From the NCBI RefSeq assembly GCF_002153425.1, contig NZ_KZ119600.1:2717920-2781919 (forward strand): 64,000 nt of DNA, given 5' to 3'. Source of the stretch: Litchfieldia alkalitelluris (GTDB taxonomy: Bacteria > Bacillota > Bacilli > Bacillales > Salisediminibacteriaceae). Below the pieces are notes generated by a model. That model did no database searches. It worked only from the letters and a program-made list of their open reading frames with translations, and had not been told where the DNA came from. The position numbers and the translations under genes were made by a program. Of this stretch, positions 7,718-15,827 are shown piece by piece (positions within the stretch are counted from its first letter, which is position 1; every line of letters begins with the position of its first letter).

Positions 7718-9301
7718 TTATTTTCTTTTCGGTCTCGGTTTCGCTGGTTCTAAATTTATTCGTGCACCATTGACTCTTGAGTACTTTAACCCTTCGTACA
7801 CAAATGGCGCTACTTCCTGTGGAACTTCCATAAAAGTAAAGTTCTCAAATATATCTATTCTACCTACTGCATTTACTGGGATTCCAACTAAATGAGCAAC
7901 CTCTTCTGATAGTATTTTCGGCGTTAAATCAACGTTTCGTCCAACATTAATAAAAAACCTTGTCATCCCTTTTTGTGCTCCAGTATCACCGAAATCATAT
8001 CCATCATCTTTCAGATCATCCTGGCTATAAAAAGCAAGCTTCATCAAAGACGTAATCACTTTTTCTGGTGGATAATGCTCTAGTAAATCAGCAACCAGTG
8101 GATCATATAAGCTTTCCATGTCATCATCACTTTCAATTAGGTCAATGATTTGTCCTTTCCAGACATGCTGCTGCTTTTCAACAACTTCTTCTACAGACGG
8201 CAATTTTTCCGAAGGTATATTCATTTTGATCTCAGCTTCAATAGATCTCAAATGCTTCATTTCGCGAGGCGTGACAAGCGTTACTGCAATCCCTTCACGT
8301 CCAGCACGTCCAGTTCTTCCTATGCGGTGTACATAACTCTCAGGGTCCTGCGGAATATCATAGTTTATAACATGGGAGACATTTTCCACATCGATTCCCC
8401 TTGCAGCTACATCTGTTGCAATAAGAAACTCTATAGATGAATCCCTAAATTTTTTCATAACAATATCCCTTTGTGATTGTGTTAAATCACCGTGAAGACC
8501 ATCAGCCATATACCCTCTTGCTTGTAAAGCTTCTGTTAATTCTGCAACACCTTTTTTTGTACGACAGAAAATAATGCCTAATTCGATTGTCTCACTGTCA
8601 ATGACACGGCATAAGGAATCCAACTTATTTTTTTCTAGTACTTTATAATAGACTTGGTTAATTGATGGTGCCGTTACTTCTCCTTTACTAATTGTCACCT
8701 GTTTTGGACGGTTCATGTATTTATTAGACAATTTACGTATTGGAGGAGGCATCGTTGCTGAAAACAAAAGTGTCTGGCGTTCGCTATTGACTTGTTGAAG
8801 AATCTTTTCAATATCCTCAATAAAGCCCATATCAAGCATTTCGTCTGCTTCATCCAAAATTAAAGTGTGAACATTTCTTAATTGAAGCGTCTTTCTGTTT
8901 AAGTGGTCCAAAATTCTACCTGGAGTACCTACTACGACTTGAGTGCCTCGTTTTAATGCTTTAATTTGATGGCCAATAGACTGACCACCATAAATTGGAA
9001 GAATATGAACATTTTTGTACTTAGACAGCTTTTGAAGCTCACCGGCCACTTGAATTGCCAATTCCCTTGTTGGAGTTAATATAAGGGATTGTACATTGCG
9101 ATCCTTCGTTACGTGTTCAAGAAGGGGAATACCGAAAGCAGCTGTTTTACCAGTACCTGTTTGCGCTTGTCCTATAACGTCTTGTTTTTTTAAAATCTCT
9201 GGGATAACTTTTTCTTGAATAGGCGATGGCGCTTCAAAGCCCATGTCCTTAATTGCTTTTTTTATATCATCAGAGATTTGAAATTCTTCAAATTTCATCA
9301 T
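7718..9301 (-). CDS. DEAD-box RNA helicase with C-terminal DbpA-type RNA-binding domain
   Basis: ATP-dependent RNA helicase, 527 residues. Visible motifs: Q motif GFEAPSPIQEKVIP, motif I AQTGTGKTAAFG, Ia TPTRELAIQ, GG, TPGRILDHL, DEAD, SAT in LLFSATMP, motif IV IIFCRTKKG, TDVAARGIDV, and VI HRIGRTGRAGREG. The last ~80 residues (from MTRFFINVGRNVDLTPKIL) look like the DbpA RNA-binding domain, which in DbpA/YxiN directs the enzyme to structured rRNA; the tail KPRPKRK is basic. Its ATG overlaps the cinA stop (ATGA), so the two are probably co-translated. In B. subtilis cinA and recA are adjacent, so this gene is an insertion in the synteny. It could be a CshA/DeaD- or DbpA-type enzyme; I leave the symbol open. 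Confidence 0.95.
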   Translation of the reverse strand: MMKFEEFQISDDIKKAIKDMGFEAPSPIQEKVIPEILKKQDVIGQAQTGTGKTAAFGIPLLEHVTKDRNVQSLILTPTRELAIQVAGELQKLSKYKNVHILPIYGGQSIGHQIKALKRGTQVVVGTPGRILDHLNRKTLQLRNVHTLILDEADEMLDMGFIEDIEKILQQVNSERQTLLFSATMPPPIRKLSNKYMNRPKQVTISKGEVTAPSINQVYYKVLEKNKLDSLCRVIDSETIELGIIFCRTKKGVAELTEALQARGYMADGLHGDLTQSQRDIVMKKFRDSSIEFLIATDVAARGIDVENVSHVINYDIPQDPESYVHRIGRTGRAGREGIAVTLVTPREMKHLRSIEAEIKMNIPSEKLPSVEEVVEKQQHVWKGQIIDLIESDDDMESLYDPLVADLLEHYPPEKVITSLMKLAFYSQDDLKDDGYDFGDTGAQKGMTRFFINVGRNVDLTPKILSEEVAHLVGIPVNAVGRIDIFENFTFMEVPQEVAPFVYEGLKYSRVNGARINLEPAKPRPKRK

Positions 9302-10548
9302 TTATTCATCCACCTTTTCATTTGCAATAATAAATAGGCTCCGTATTTAACTGAACGGTCTCTTATATTTTGCCTGCTACCAGCTAACTTCAACTCATAA
9401 CTTTTCGTTTCATCTTCTGTGGAGATACCAATATATAAAAGACCAGGCTCTTTTCCTTCAAGTTGATCAGGACCTGCTACTCCAGTAAAGCTTATTCCAA
9501 TATCAGAACCCATTATTTGTCTAACATTTCTAGCCATTTCCTTTGCACACTCATGACTCACAGTCCCGTGAATTAACGCTTCTTCTGAAACCTGGAGCTG
9601 AGATTTCTTTACTTCATTTGAATAACAAATAATACTTCCTGGGAAGATGCTTGACACACCAGGTTGTTTAGTCAATTCTGACGCAAATAATCCACCTGTA
9701 AGACTTTCCGCAGATGAAATGGTAGTATTTTTCGCCTTTAATTCATCAACAAGCTTTTCAACCAAGGTCACTTCTCCAGTACCATAGAAATACTTGTCCA
9801 ATCTTGAAACGATTTCGTCTTGTAGCTTATTTAACTCATTTTCGTTCTCCGTCTCATCTAAACCCCTAATAGTTAATCGCAGCGTTACTTCTCCATCAGA
9901 AGCAAGTGGGGCTATAGTTGGGTTTGATTGACTTTCAAGGAGATCATCAATAATCTCAACTAATTGTGATTCACCAATGTCAAAAAAGCGCAATACTCTG
10001 GATTGAATCGAGATAGCATGCTGCATCTGTTTCCTAAGGTAAGGGATAACGTATTTCTCGAACATTGGGTTCAATTCTTTAGGGGGACCAGGTAACATGA
10101 TGAATAGACGATCATCATCTTTTAACCCCATTCCACAAGCTAATCCGTGGTCATTAGGAAACACATGGGAGTTTTCTAAGATTAAAGCCTGTTTACGGTT
10201 ATTCTCAGTCATTACTCGATTTCTTGCTTGAAAAAAACCTTCAATTCTATCCATTGTATCTTGATCATAGACAAGCTTTTTACCAGTGAAAGCAGCTGTA
10301 GTTTCTTTCGTTAAATCATCCTTCGTAGGACCAAGACCTCCAGTCATAATAATGACATTAGAGCGTTTTTTTGCAACATGCAAAACTTCCCCTAGTCTTT
10401 TAGGATTATCTCCAACCACTGTATGGTGATAAACATTTATACCTAATATTGTCATTTGCTCTGACAGATATTGTGCATTGGAATTCACTATTTGACCTAA
10501 TAAAAGTTCAGAACCAACAGCTATTATTTCTGCATTCATCGTATTCAT
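9298..10548 (-). CDS. cinA: CinA family protein (competence/damage-inducible, NMN deamidase-type)
   Basis: 416 residues. The N-terminal molybdopterin-binding-like domain starts NAEIIAVGSELLLGQIVNSNAQYLS and contains TGGLGPTKDDLT. The C-terminal CinA domain contains SSAESLTGGLFAS and SFTGVAGPD, the type that deamidates NMN in the pyridine nucleotide salvage pathway. In Bacillus and Streptococcus cinA is linked to recA and competence. The start is ATG 10548, with GGGG about 13 nt upstream overlapping the end of pgsA; an in-frame ATG three codons further in is an alternative. It overlaps the downstream helicase by four bases. Confidence 0.95.
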   Translation of the reverse strand: MNTMNAEIIAVGSELLLGQIVNSNAQYLSEQMTILGINVYHHTVVGDNPKRLGEVLHVAKKRSNVIIMTGGLGPTKDDLTKETTAAFTGKKLVYDQDTMDRIEGFFQARNRVMTENNRKQALILENSHVFPNDHGLACGMGLKDDDRLFIMLPGPPKELNPMFEKYVIPYLRKQMQHAISIQSRVLRFFDIGESQLVEIIDDLLESQSNPTIAPLASDGEVTLRLTIRGLDETENENELNKLQDEIVSRLDKYFYGTGEVTLVEKLVDELKAKNTTISSAESLTGGLFASELTKQPGVSSIFPGSIICYSNEVKKSQLQVSEEALIHGTVSHECAKEMARNVRQIMGSDIGISFTGVAGPDQLEGKEPGLLYIGISTEDETKSYELKLAGSRQNIRDRSVKYGAYLLLQMKRWMNK

Positions 10549-10557
10549 GTACTATAT

Positions 10558-11136
10558 TTATACCCCTTTAATCAAGACTTGTTTGTTCTTAATAAAATAA
10601 TCAATACCCGAAAGTAGAGTTAAGACTACTGCGACATAGACCATAACTGTGTCAAAAGGGAACCCTATCATTTCAAAAATCATATTATGTAACATCAATG
10701 CTGAAGCGGCAATAATTTGACTTACCGTCTTCCATTTCCCCCATTTACTCGCTGCAATAACCTCACCTTCACCAGAAGCTACAAGTCGAAGGCCAGTTAC
10801 TGCAAATTCCCTACTTAGTATTACCACTGCTGCCCAAGCTGGAAACATATCTAAGCCCACTAATGAGATAAATGCTGCAGTAATTAATAACTTATCAGCT
10901 AAGGGGTCTAAAAACTTACCCATATTTGTAACTAGATTATATTTTCTTGCGTAATAACCATCTAACCAATCCGTTGAAGCTGCAATAATAAATACAAGTG
11001 CAGCGAAGAAGTGATGTAATGGTATATTCGCCCCCAAAAAGCGAAGTTCACCCCAAGAGAATGGTACCAACAGCAATACCATAAAGATAGGTATTAATAT
11101 TATACGGGATATTGTAATTTGATTAGGTACGTTCAC
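10558..11136 (-). CDS. pgsA: CDP-diacylglycerol--glycerol-3-phosphate 3-phosphatidyltransferase
   Basis: Membrane enzyme that makes phosphatidylglycerol phosphate from CDP-diacylglycerol and glycerol-3-phosphate, the committed step to phosphatidylglycerol. It has the CDP-alcohol phosphotransferase signature DWLDGYYARKYNLVTNMGKF with the following LDPLADK, and several hydrophobic helices. I start it at GTG 11136 (VNVPNQITISR), seven bases after GGAGG. The frame is open a further 28 codons upstream, but that has no ribosome-binding site. The 192 residues match the B. subtilis length. Confidence 0.95.
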   Translation of the reverse strand: MNVPNQITISRIILIPIFMVLLLVPFSWGELRFLGANIPLHHFFAALVFIIAASTDWLDGYYARKYNLVTNMGKFLDPLADKLLITAAFISLVGLDMFPAWAAVVILSREFAVTGLRLVASGEGEVIAASKWGKWKTVSQIIAASALMLHNMIFEMIGFPFDTVMVYVAVVLTLLSGIDYFIKNKQVLIKGV

Positions 11137-11270
11137 CTTAATCCTCCTAACAGCAATTAGTATCACTAAATGGAACAAGCATGCTATAAGCTTTATCAAT
11201 TTTACCAAAAAAGGAACCATTTTGCGAATTATACATATACATATCTATTTAATTCATGATTTTCCCTCAA

Positions 11271-11510
11271 AAAAGAAGCTAGGATATTAGTGTCTGTATA
11301 AATGAAATTCCGGAACGAAATAGAACTGCACAAAATTCGCTCAGAAAATAAACTTTCTCCCAGCCGGCTAGTGAGCAGCATCGATGCTTTGCATTTGTTA
11401 GCTCACCATTATATATCTCCGGTTAGAGTAAACGTATATTTTCCTCCGCTAAGATTGTGCATTGTTCGTAAATTCATTTACACACACTTATTATATCCCA
11501 GCCTCTTTTA
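11271..11510. repeat. 240-bp imperfect inverted repeat between rodZ and pgsA
   Basis: The two ends are near-complementary. The plus-strand left end AAAAGAAGCTAGGATATTAG matches the reverse complement of the right end, AAAAGAGGCTGGGATATAAT. The match continues inwards for about 60 bp per arm with small gaps (GTGTCTGTATAAATGAA versus GTGTGTGTAAATGAA; shared CTGCACAA/TTGTGCA segments). The centre contains GTGAGC/GCTCAC. On the minus strand the far end runs into TTCTTTTTT right after rodZ, so it could also terminate the rodZ transcript. No ORF inside. Intergenic GAGGCTGGGA-type repeats are common in Bacillaceae; it may be such a copy or a MITE. Confidence 0.6.
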
Positions 11511-11516
11511 ATGCTA

Positions 11517-12443
11517 CTATTCATCTGTTTCATCTGTTTCTTCTGTTTCCTCTGTTTCTTCTGTTTCTTCAAAAGTAACGGTAATATTCTGGACATCATT
11601 ATTAATGGGATATTCAATTAATTGGTCATTAATGAATATTGTCGCGGTTCTTGTATTACCGATCCTAAAAGTAATAGACTCTTCATCTGAAAAATCAAAG
11701 GACAATTCATCTTCATCGTAGTATTCTCCTTGATGGAACTCATCATCGTTAGAATCCCTTATTTGGATCCAAGTATGACCTGTGAACTCCAAACGAACGT
11801 CAAGAGAATCTGTATTTGATAAGATAAAATAAGAGTGAGACCCTTCCGTACGATCAAGTGCTAACTCTTGTTCAGGTTCAGGCTCTGGTTCTGGTTCGGG
11901 TTCAGGTTCGGGTTCTTCATCAACCTCTTCTTCATCAGTATCTTCCCCATCCTCTAATACATCATCAATATCAGAGTCAGGAATATCAACTGCAGGTCCA
12001 CTCTGTTGCTCTTCACGGGATACCCCATCATTTGAACCGTTATCATCTAGATTGAAATACCAAAATGCCGTAGCAATTGCTAGTACAAAAATAACAACGA
12101 CCAACGTAGGAATAAGAGATGCTAATTTTGATCTCTTCTTCACCAGTTTTGGTTTGGCCCGATTTACACGAGGAGGGAGTTCTGAAGGCGTCTGTTTAGA
12201 TTGTGGTAGTTCATCACGATGCTCTTCGAAAAGCATATCTGAATCTAAACCTACGGCATCTGCATATCTTTTCACAAAAGCTCTGGCATAAAAATCACCT
12301 GGCATTCGCGAAAAGTCACCCTCTTCTATTGCCATCAAGTACCTTTTTTGTATTTTAGTTATGGTTTGTAACTCATCTAATGAGTACCCTTTTTCTTCAC
12401 GGGCGGTTTTTAACCGCATTCCTAATTCAGACAATCGAAACAC
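11517..12443 (-). CDS. rodZ: RodZ-like membrane HTH protein (YmfM)
   Basis: Cell-shape protein that links the MreB cytoskeleton to the wall synthesis machinery. 308 residues. N-terminal helix-turn-helix (about 3-70: RLKTAREEKGYSLDELQTITKIQKRYLMAIEEG), basic stretch RAKPKLVKKRSK, one membrane helix (about 106-128, SLIPTLVVVIFVLAIATAFW), then an extracytoplasmic part. The latter has a very acidic linker with seven Glu-Pro pairs, a C-terminal beta domain, and a tail of EET/DET repeats. The acidic outer domain is typical of proteins exposed to high salt or pH. It follows ymfK with nine bp between. The C-terminal tail looks repeat-expanded. Confidence 0.88.
   Translation of the reverse strand: MFRLSELGMRLKTAREEKGYSLDELQTITKIQKRYLMAIEEGDFSRMPGDFYARAFVKRYADAVGLDSDMLFEEHRDELPQSKQTPSELPPRVNRAKPKLVKKRSKLASLIPTLVVVIFVLAIATAFWYFNLDDNGSNDGVSREEQQSGPAVDIPDSDIDDVLEDGEDTDEEEVDEEPEPEPEPEPEPEPEQELALDRTEGSHSYFILSNTDSLDVRLEFTGHTWIQIRDSNDDEFHQGEYYDEDELSFDFSDEESITFRIGNTRTATIFINDQLIEYPINNDVQNITVTFEETEETEETEETDETDE
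11520..11568 (-). repeat. 9-bp tandem repeats encoding the (E/D)ET tail of RodZ
   Basis: Five to six degenerate copies of a GAAGAAACA / GATGAAACA unit end the gene, giving TEETEETEETDETDE. Short in-frame units of this kind can change copy number by slippage without a frameshift. Confidence 0.75.
11870..11914 (-). repeat. 6-bp tandem repeats encoding (Glu-Pro)n in RodZ
   Basis: About seven degenerate copies of GAACCN(GA/CC) hexamers encode EPEPEPEPEPEPEPEQ between the membrane helix and the outer domain. They probably form a stiff extended spacer in the cell wall. Confidence 0.75.
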
Positions 12444-12452
12444 CTACCACCT

Positions 12453-13229
12453 TTAACTAATGTCAAAAGATGAGAATCCTGAATCAATAACTTCATATGT
12501 AATTTTCTCATCTTCATCACTTCTTAGTTCTATTATATAATCAAAATCATCCAATGAATACTCTGTTTCTCTCACAAAAATATCGGGATGTTCCACTACC
12601 TTTGTTGCAGGGAGCCTCATAATGTCACCAACGAGCATTTGATGCCTTTCAGAAGCCCTCATTGTTGAAACAATACCGTCAATAATATAAATATTATCTT
12701 CAGATAACTCATCATCTGCCAGTTGACTCCGAATCGTCTGTCTTAATAAAGTTGAAGATAAAAATGACCATCTTTTACTAGCACAGACACTCGCTGCTAC
12801 AATTGACTCTGTTTTCCCTACTCTTGGCATTCCACGTATTCCAATGAGTCGATGACCGTCCTGTTTAAAGAGTTCTGCCATAAAATCAACTAACAGACCA
12901 AGTTCATCCCTAACAAAGCGAAAGGTCTTCTTTTCGTCTTGATCTCGTTCTATATATCGACCATGACGGACTGCGAGTCTATCCCTTAATTTAGGAGCAC
13001 GAATTTTCGTCACCGTTATAATATCCATCGTTTCTAGAATATATTGCAAACGGAGAATACTCTCTTCGTCCTGACTTCTGATTAGCATACCCCTACGTTG
13101 GTCTTCTACACCATTTATAGTTAGGATATTAATTCTCAGCATTCCTAATAAGGAGGCAATTTCCCCAAGGAGACCTGGGCGGTTTTCATTTATTTTATAT
13201 TCTAAATACCATTGTTTTTGCTCTCCCAT
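12453..13229 (-). CDS. ymfK: YmfK-type DUF3388 protein with N-terminal ACT-like domain
   Basis: 258 residues from ATG 13229, seven bases after AAAGGGG; the frame is open six codons further upstream without a ribosome-binding site. The N-terminus (WYLEYKINENRPGLLGEIASLLGMLRI) looks like an ACT ligand-binding domain. The middle has GIRGMPRVGKTES, a P-loop-like segment. Orthologues sit at this place in Bacillus next to ymfJ and rodZ. The biochemical function is unknown; a nucleotide- and ligand-responsive role is a guess from the two motifs. Confidence 0.8.
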   Translation of the reverse strand: MGEQKQWYLEYKINENRPGLLGEIASLLGMLRINILTINGVEDQRRGMLIRSQDEESILRLQYILETMDIITVTKIRAPKLRDRLAVRHGRYIERDQDEKKTFRFVRDELGLLVDFMAELFKQDGHRLIGIRGMPRVGKTESIVAASVCASKRWSFLSSTLLRQTIRSQLADDELSEDNIYIIDGIVSTMRASERHQMLVGDIMRLPATKVVEHPDIFVRETEYSLDDFDYIIELRSDEDEKITYEVIDSGFSSFDIS

Positions 13230-13438
13230 CGTCCAACCCCTTTTCAATTATTATACTCCTTACTCCCTATCATAATTGATTTATTTCTGCATTTAAAGAA
13301 GTTTCTTACACTATCTGAAAAATAATCCAAACTATTCACGAATACTTTTAAATTTGTCTTTTGTTAAATTTAAATGTTGCTTTTTTGTTTGTTTAACAGA
13401 GATTTATATTTTAAATATTTCCACTATGGAGGTGATTT

Positions 13439-13467
13439 AAAAAAGTGCCGCTGAAAAAGCGACACTT
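13439..13467 (-). terminator. Intrinsic terminator of ymfJ
   Basis: Stem AAGTGTCGC/GCGGCACTT (one G.U) with loop TTTTTCA, then TTTT on the minus strand. Located between ymfJ and ymfK. Confidence 0.85.
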
Positions 13468-13474
13468 TCTTCTT

Positions 13475-13723
13475 TTACCCTTTCTGAACAAGCTTAACCA
13501 TCATGTTTGCTATAGCATGCTGTTCTTCTTCAGAAGCAACATGCCAAAGATCTGAAAGAACTTTTTCTTGATCATTTTTTGGTTCAACTTGCTCAGATAA
13601 ATACTCCCCTACTTGATAAGCAACTTCGTTTATTACCTTATTATCCATGCCTTCACTTTTCGCCTGATCTAAACGGTCACCTAAAAACTCTTTCCACTGA
13701 TTCCAGTTATCTAATACAGACAT
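13475..13723 (-). CDS. ymfJ: DUF3243 protein YmfJ
   Basis: 82 residues, starting MSVLDNWNQWKEFLGDRLDQA; charged, helical, cytoplasmic. The ATG at 13723 follows AAGGAGG. It is recognised by size, sequence and position between ymfI and ymfK, as in B. subtilis. No function is known. It has its own terminator. Confidence 0.88.
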   Translation of the reverse strand: MSVLDNWNQWKEFLGDRLDQAKSEGMDNKVINEVAYQVGEYLSEQVEPKNDQEKVLSDLWHVASEEEQHAIANMMVKLVQKG

Positions 13724-13793
13724 GAAAGATTCCTCCTTGTGTTTAAAAATTCATCTTTAGTTTTACACATTGGAGGAATTATATGCACTGTTC

Positions 13794-14528
13794 TCAACAA
13801 TACCAAGCACCATTTGTGGAAATTATTTGACCATTAATATAATTGCTCTTTGGTGATACGAGAAAAGATACGATGGAAGCAACATCCTCTGGTGTACCTA
13901 GTCTTCCTGCTGGTATCTCAGATATTAAATCTTGCTGTTCTGATGCAGTTAAATGTCCAATCATCGCTGTATCAATTGCCCCAGGAGCAACTGCGTTTAC
14001 TTGTATATTACTTGGAGCCACTTCCTTCGCTAACGCTTTGACGAAACTATTTAACCCTCCCTTAATTGTGGAATATAGTACTTCACATGAAGCACCAGTT
14101 ATTCCCCAAATGGAGGAAATTACTATTATTTTCCCTTGCTTCCTTCGTAATAGATAAGGGAGAAATGTTTGGGTTAACATCATTGGTGTTGTTACACCAC
14201 TGACAAGCTCCTGGGATAGTTCTTCATGGGTTAAATCGGTAAATAAGCCCCATTTGGACGAACCGCTGTTATGCACAATTACTTCTGGATTTATGGATAG
14301 TTCTTGAACTTTCTTTAAAGTTTCTTCTGGCTTAGAAAAATCAGCTTGAACTAAATCAATTTCCACTTTATATTTTTGAATGATTGAGTTCCGTAATGCC
14401 ACTGCTTTATCTTTATTTTGATTATATTGAAGTATGAGGGAATATCCATCTGCAGCTAAATTCTCTGCTATAGCTCCCCCGATTCCTCCACTTGCCCCAG
14501 ATATAAACGCCACTAAACCATTACTCAT
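13794..14528 (-). CDS. ymfI: SDR-family reductase YmfI (EF-P 5-aminopentanone reductase type)
   Basis: Short-chain dehydrogenase, 244 residues. NADPH-binding GASGGIGGAIAENL near residue 10, NSG in VIVHNSGSSKWG, catalytic Ser in VISSIWG, and Tyr-x3-Lys in YSTIKGG near residue 155. The B. subtilis orthologue reduces 5-aminopentanone to 5-aminopentanol on lysine 32 of elongation factor P, a modification needed for normal swarming. It lies six bp downstream of ymfH, in the conserved ymfF-ymfH-ymfI set. The assignment rests on this context; by sequence alone it could pass as a FabG-like reductase. Confidence 0.88.
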   Translation of the reverse strand: MSNGLVAFISGASGGIGGAIAENLAADGYSLILQYNQNKDKAVALRNSIIQKYKVEIDLVQADFSKPEETLKKVQELSINPEVIVHNSGSSKWGLFTDLTHEELSQELVSGVTTPMMLTQTFLPYLLRRKQGKIIVISSIWGITGASCEVLYSTIKGGLNSFVKALAKEVAPSNIQVNAVAPGAIDTAMIGHLTASEQQDLISEIPAGRLGTPEDVASIVSFLVSPKSNYINGQIISTNGAWYC

Positions 14529-14534
14529 CCTTCG

Positions 14535-15827
14535 TTATTTCCCCTTTGGTGTAATATGACACTCACTCATCTGTGTTTCTGTTAAGAAGTGTTCTTGCAT
14601 TGCCTTTGATAGATCATCTACTGTTATTGACTCTAATACAGGAATCACCTCAAATAGATCCATGTCATTAAAACGATATCTCGTGAATTGATTTGCAATA
14701 TATTCTGGTGAATTCAGTGCCCTTAGAAAATAACCGATTTTCTTTTTTCTTATCCCTTCCATCTCATCCTTATTAAGTGGCTTTTGTATAAATTCTCCCA
14801 CCATCGTTTTTATTCTTTTACCGAGTTCTTCAGGCCGATCCGTATCACCACCAACTACAGAAAATCCAAAACCGTGTTCGCCTGAATAATCAAATGAAAA
14901 GGAATCATCAATTAACCCTTCATCATGTAATTTTTGATAATTCTCTCCACTTTGACCAAACATCATCTCCAATAACAATTGAATTGATAATTCATGTTTT
15001 AACAGGTCTTTCCCTTGCTTTTCTGGTTTACGGTCCTTAAATCCAACTAAACATTTCCCTGTATTTACGTTCATTGGAATAGTCACTAGTTTTTGATCTA
15101 CTTCCTCAGGTTCTTTTTCAAAATACCGTTCAACATGCTGAGGTTTTTCGAATTCTTTTCCTGCTTGATTTTCTCTAATGAGTTTAAATGTACTTTCTGG
15201 ATCAAGATTTCCTACAACAAAAAAAACCATATTACTTGGGTGATAAAATGTTTCGTAGCAAGTATATAAGAGTTCCTTCGTTGTTTTATAAATAGAATCA
15301 ACTGTTCCAGCTATATCAATTTTTACAGGGTGGTTTTTATACATGCTACCAATAAGTCCGAAGTAATTCCTCCAATCAGGATTATCTTCGTACATTTTAA
15401 TTTCCTGTTCTATTATCCCCTTTTCTTTCTCAACTGACTCTTCAGTGAAATAAGGTTTCTGAACAAAATCTAATAATGTCTTCAGATTTTCTTCAATATT
15501 CATCGTACTTGAAAACAAATATGCTGTTCTCGTGAAACTTGTAAATGCATTGGCAGAAGCACCTTGTTTACTAAATAATTGGAATACATCCCCGTCCTCA
15601 TCTTCAAAAAGCTTATGCTCTAAAAAGTGAGCAATTCCATCTGGAACCCTCAATGGTTCCTTCTCATTTAGAGGAATAAAGTGATTATCTATGGAACCAT
15701 ATTTTGTTGTAAACGTTGCATATGTCTTATTAAATCCTGGTTTGGGCAAAAGGTAAACTTGAAGTCCATTAGGAAGTTCCTCATAATATAAAGTTTCCTG
15801 CAGTTGATCAAACGACACTTTATTCAT
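14535..15827 (-). CDS. ymfH: M16-family metallopeptidase YmfH
   Basis: 430 residues. It keeps the inverted zinc motif HFLEH (in DGIAHFLEHKLFED, near residue 67) and the distal glutamates in VEKEKGIIEQEIKMYEDNP. It pairs with the motif-less YmfF encoded just upstream, overlapping by eight bases, so the two are probably made together as a heterodimer. In Bacillus these genes are linked to EF-P aminopentanol modification. The natural substrate is not known. Confidence 0.92.
   Translation of the reverse strand: MNKVSFDQLQETLYYEELPNGLQVYLLPKPGFNKTYATFTTKYGSIDNHFIPLNEKEPLRVPDGIAHFLEHKLFEDEDGDVFQLFSKQGASANAFTSFTRTAYLFSSTMNIEENLKTLLDFVQKPYFTEESVEKEKGIIEQEIKMYEDNPDWRNYFGLIGSMYKNHPVKIDIAGTVDSIYKTTKELLYTCYETFYHPSNMVFFVVGNLDPESTFKLIRENQAGKEFEKPQHVERYFEKEPEEVDQKLVTIPMNVNTGKCLVGFKDRKPEKQGKDLLKHELSIQLLLEMMFGQSGENYQKLHDEGLIDDSFSFDYSGEHGFGFSVVGGDTDRPEELGKRIKTMVGEFIQKPLNKDEMEGIRKKKIGYFLRALNSPEYIANQFTRYRFNDMDLFEVIPVLESITVDDLSKAMQEHFLTETQMSECHITPKGK

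Noticed and set aside
11302-11511. Plus-strand 69-codon frame between pgsA and rodZ
   Set aside because: It lies entirely inside the inverted repeat; no ribosome-binding site and composition does not look coding.
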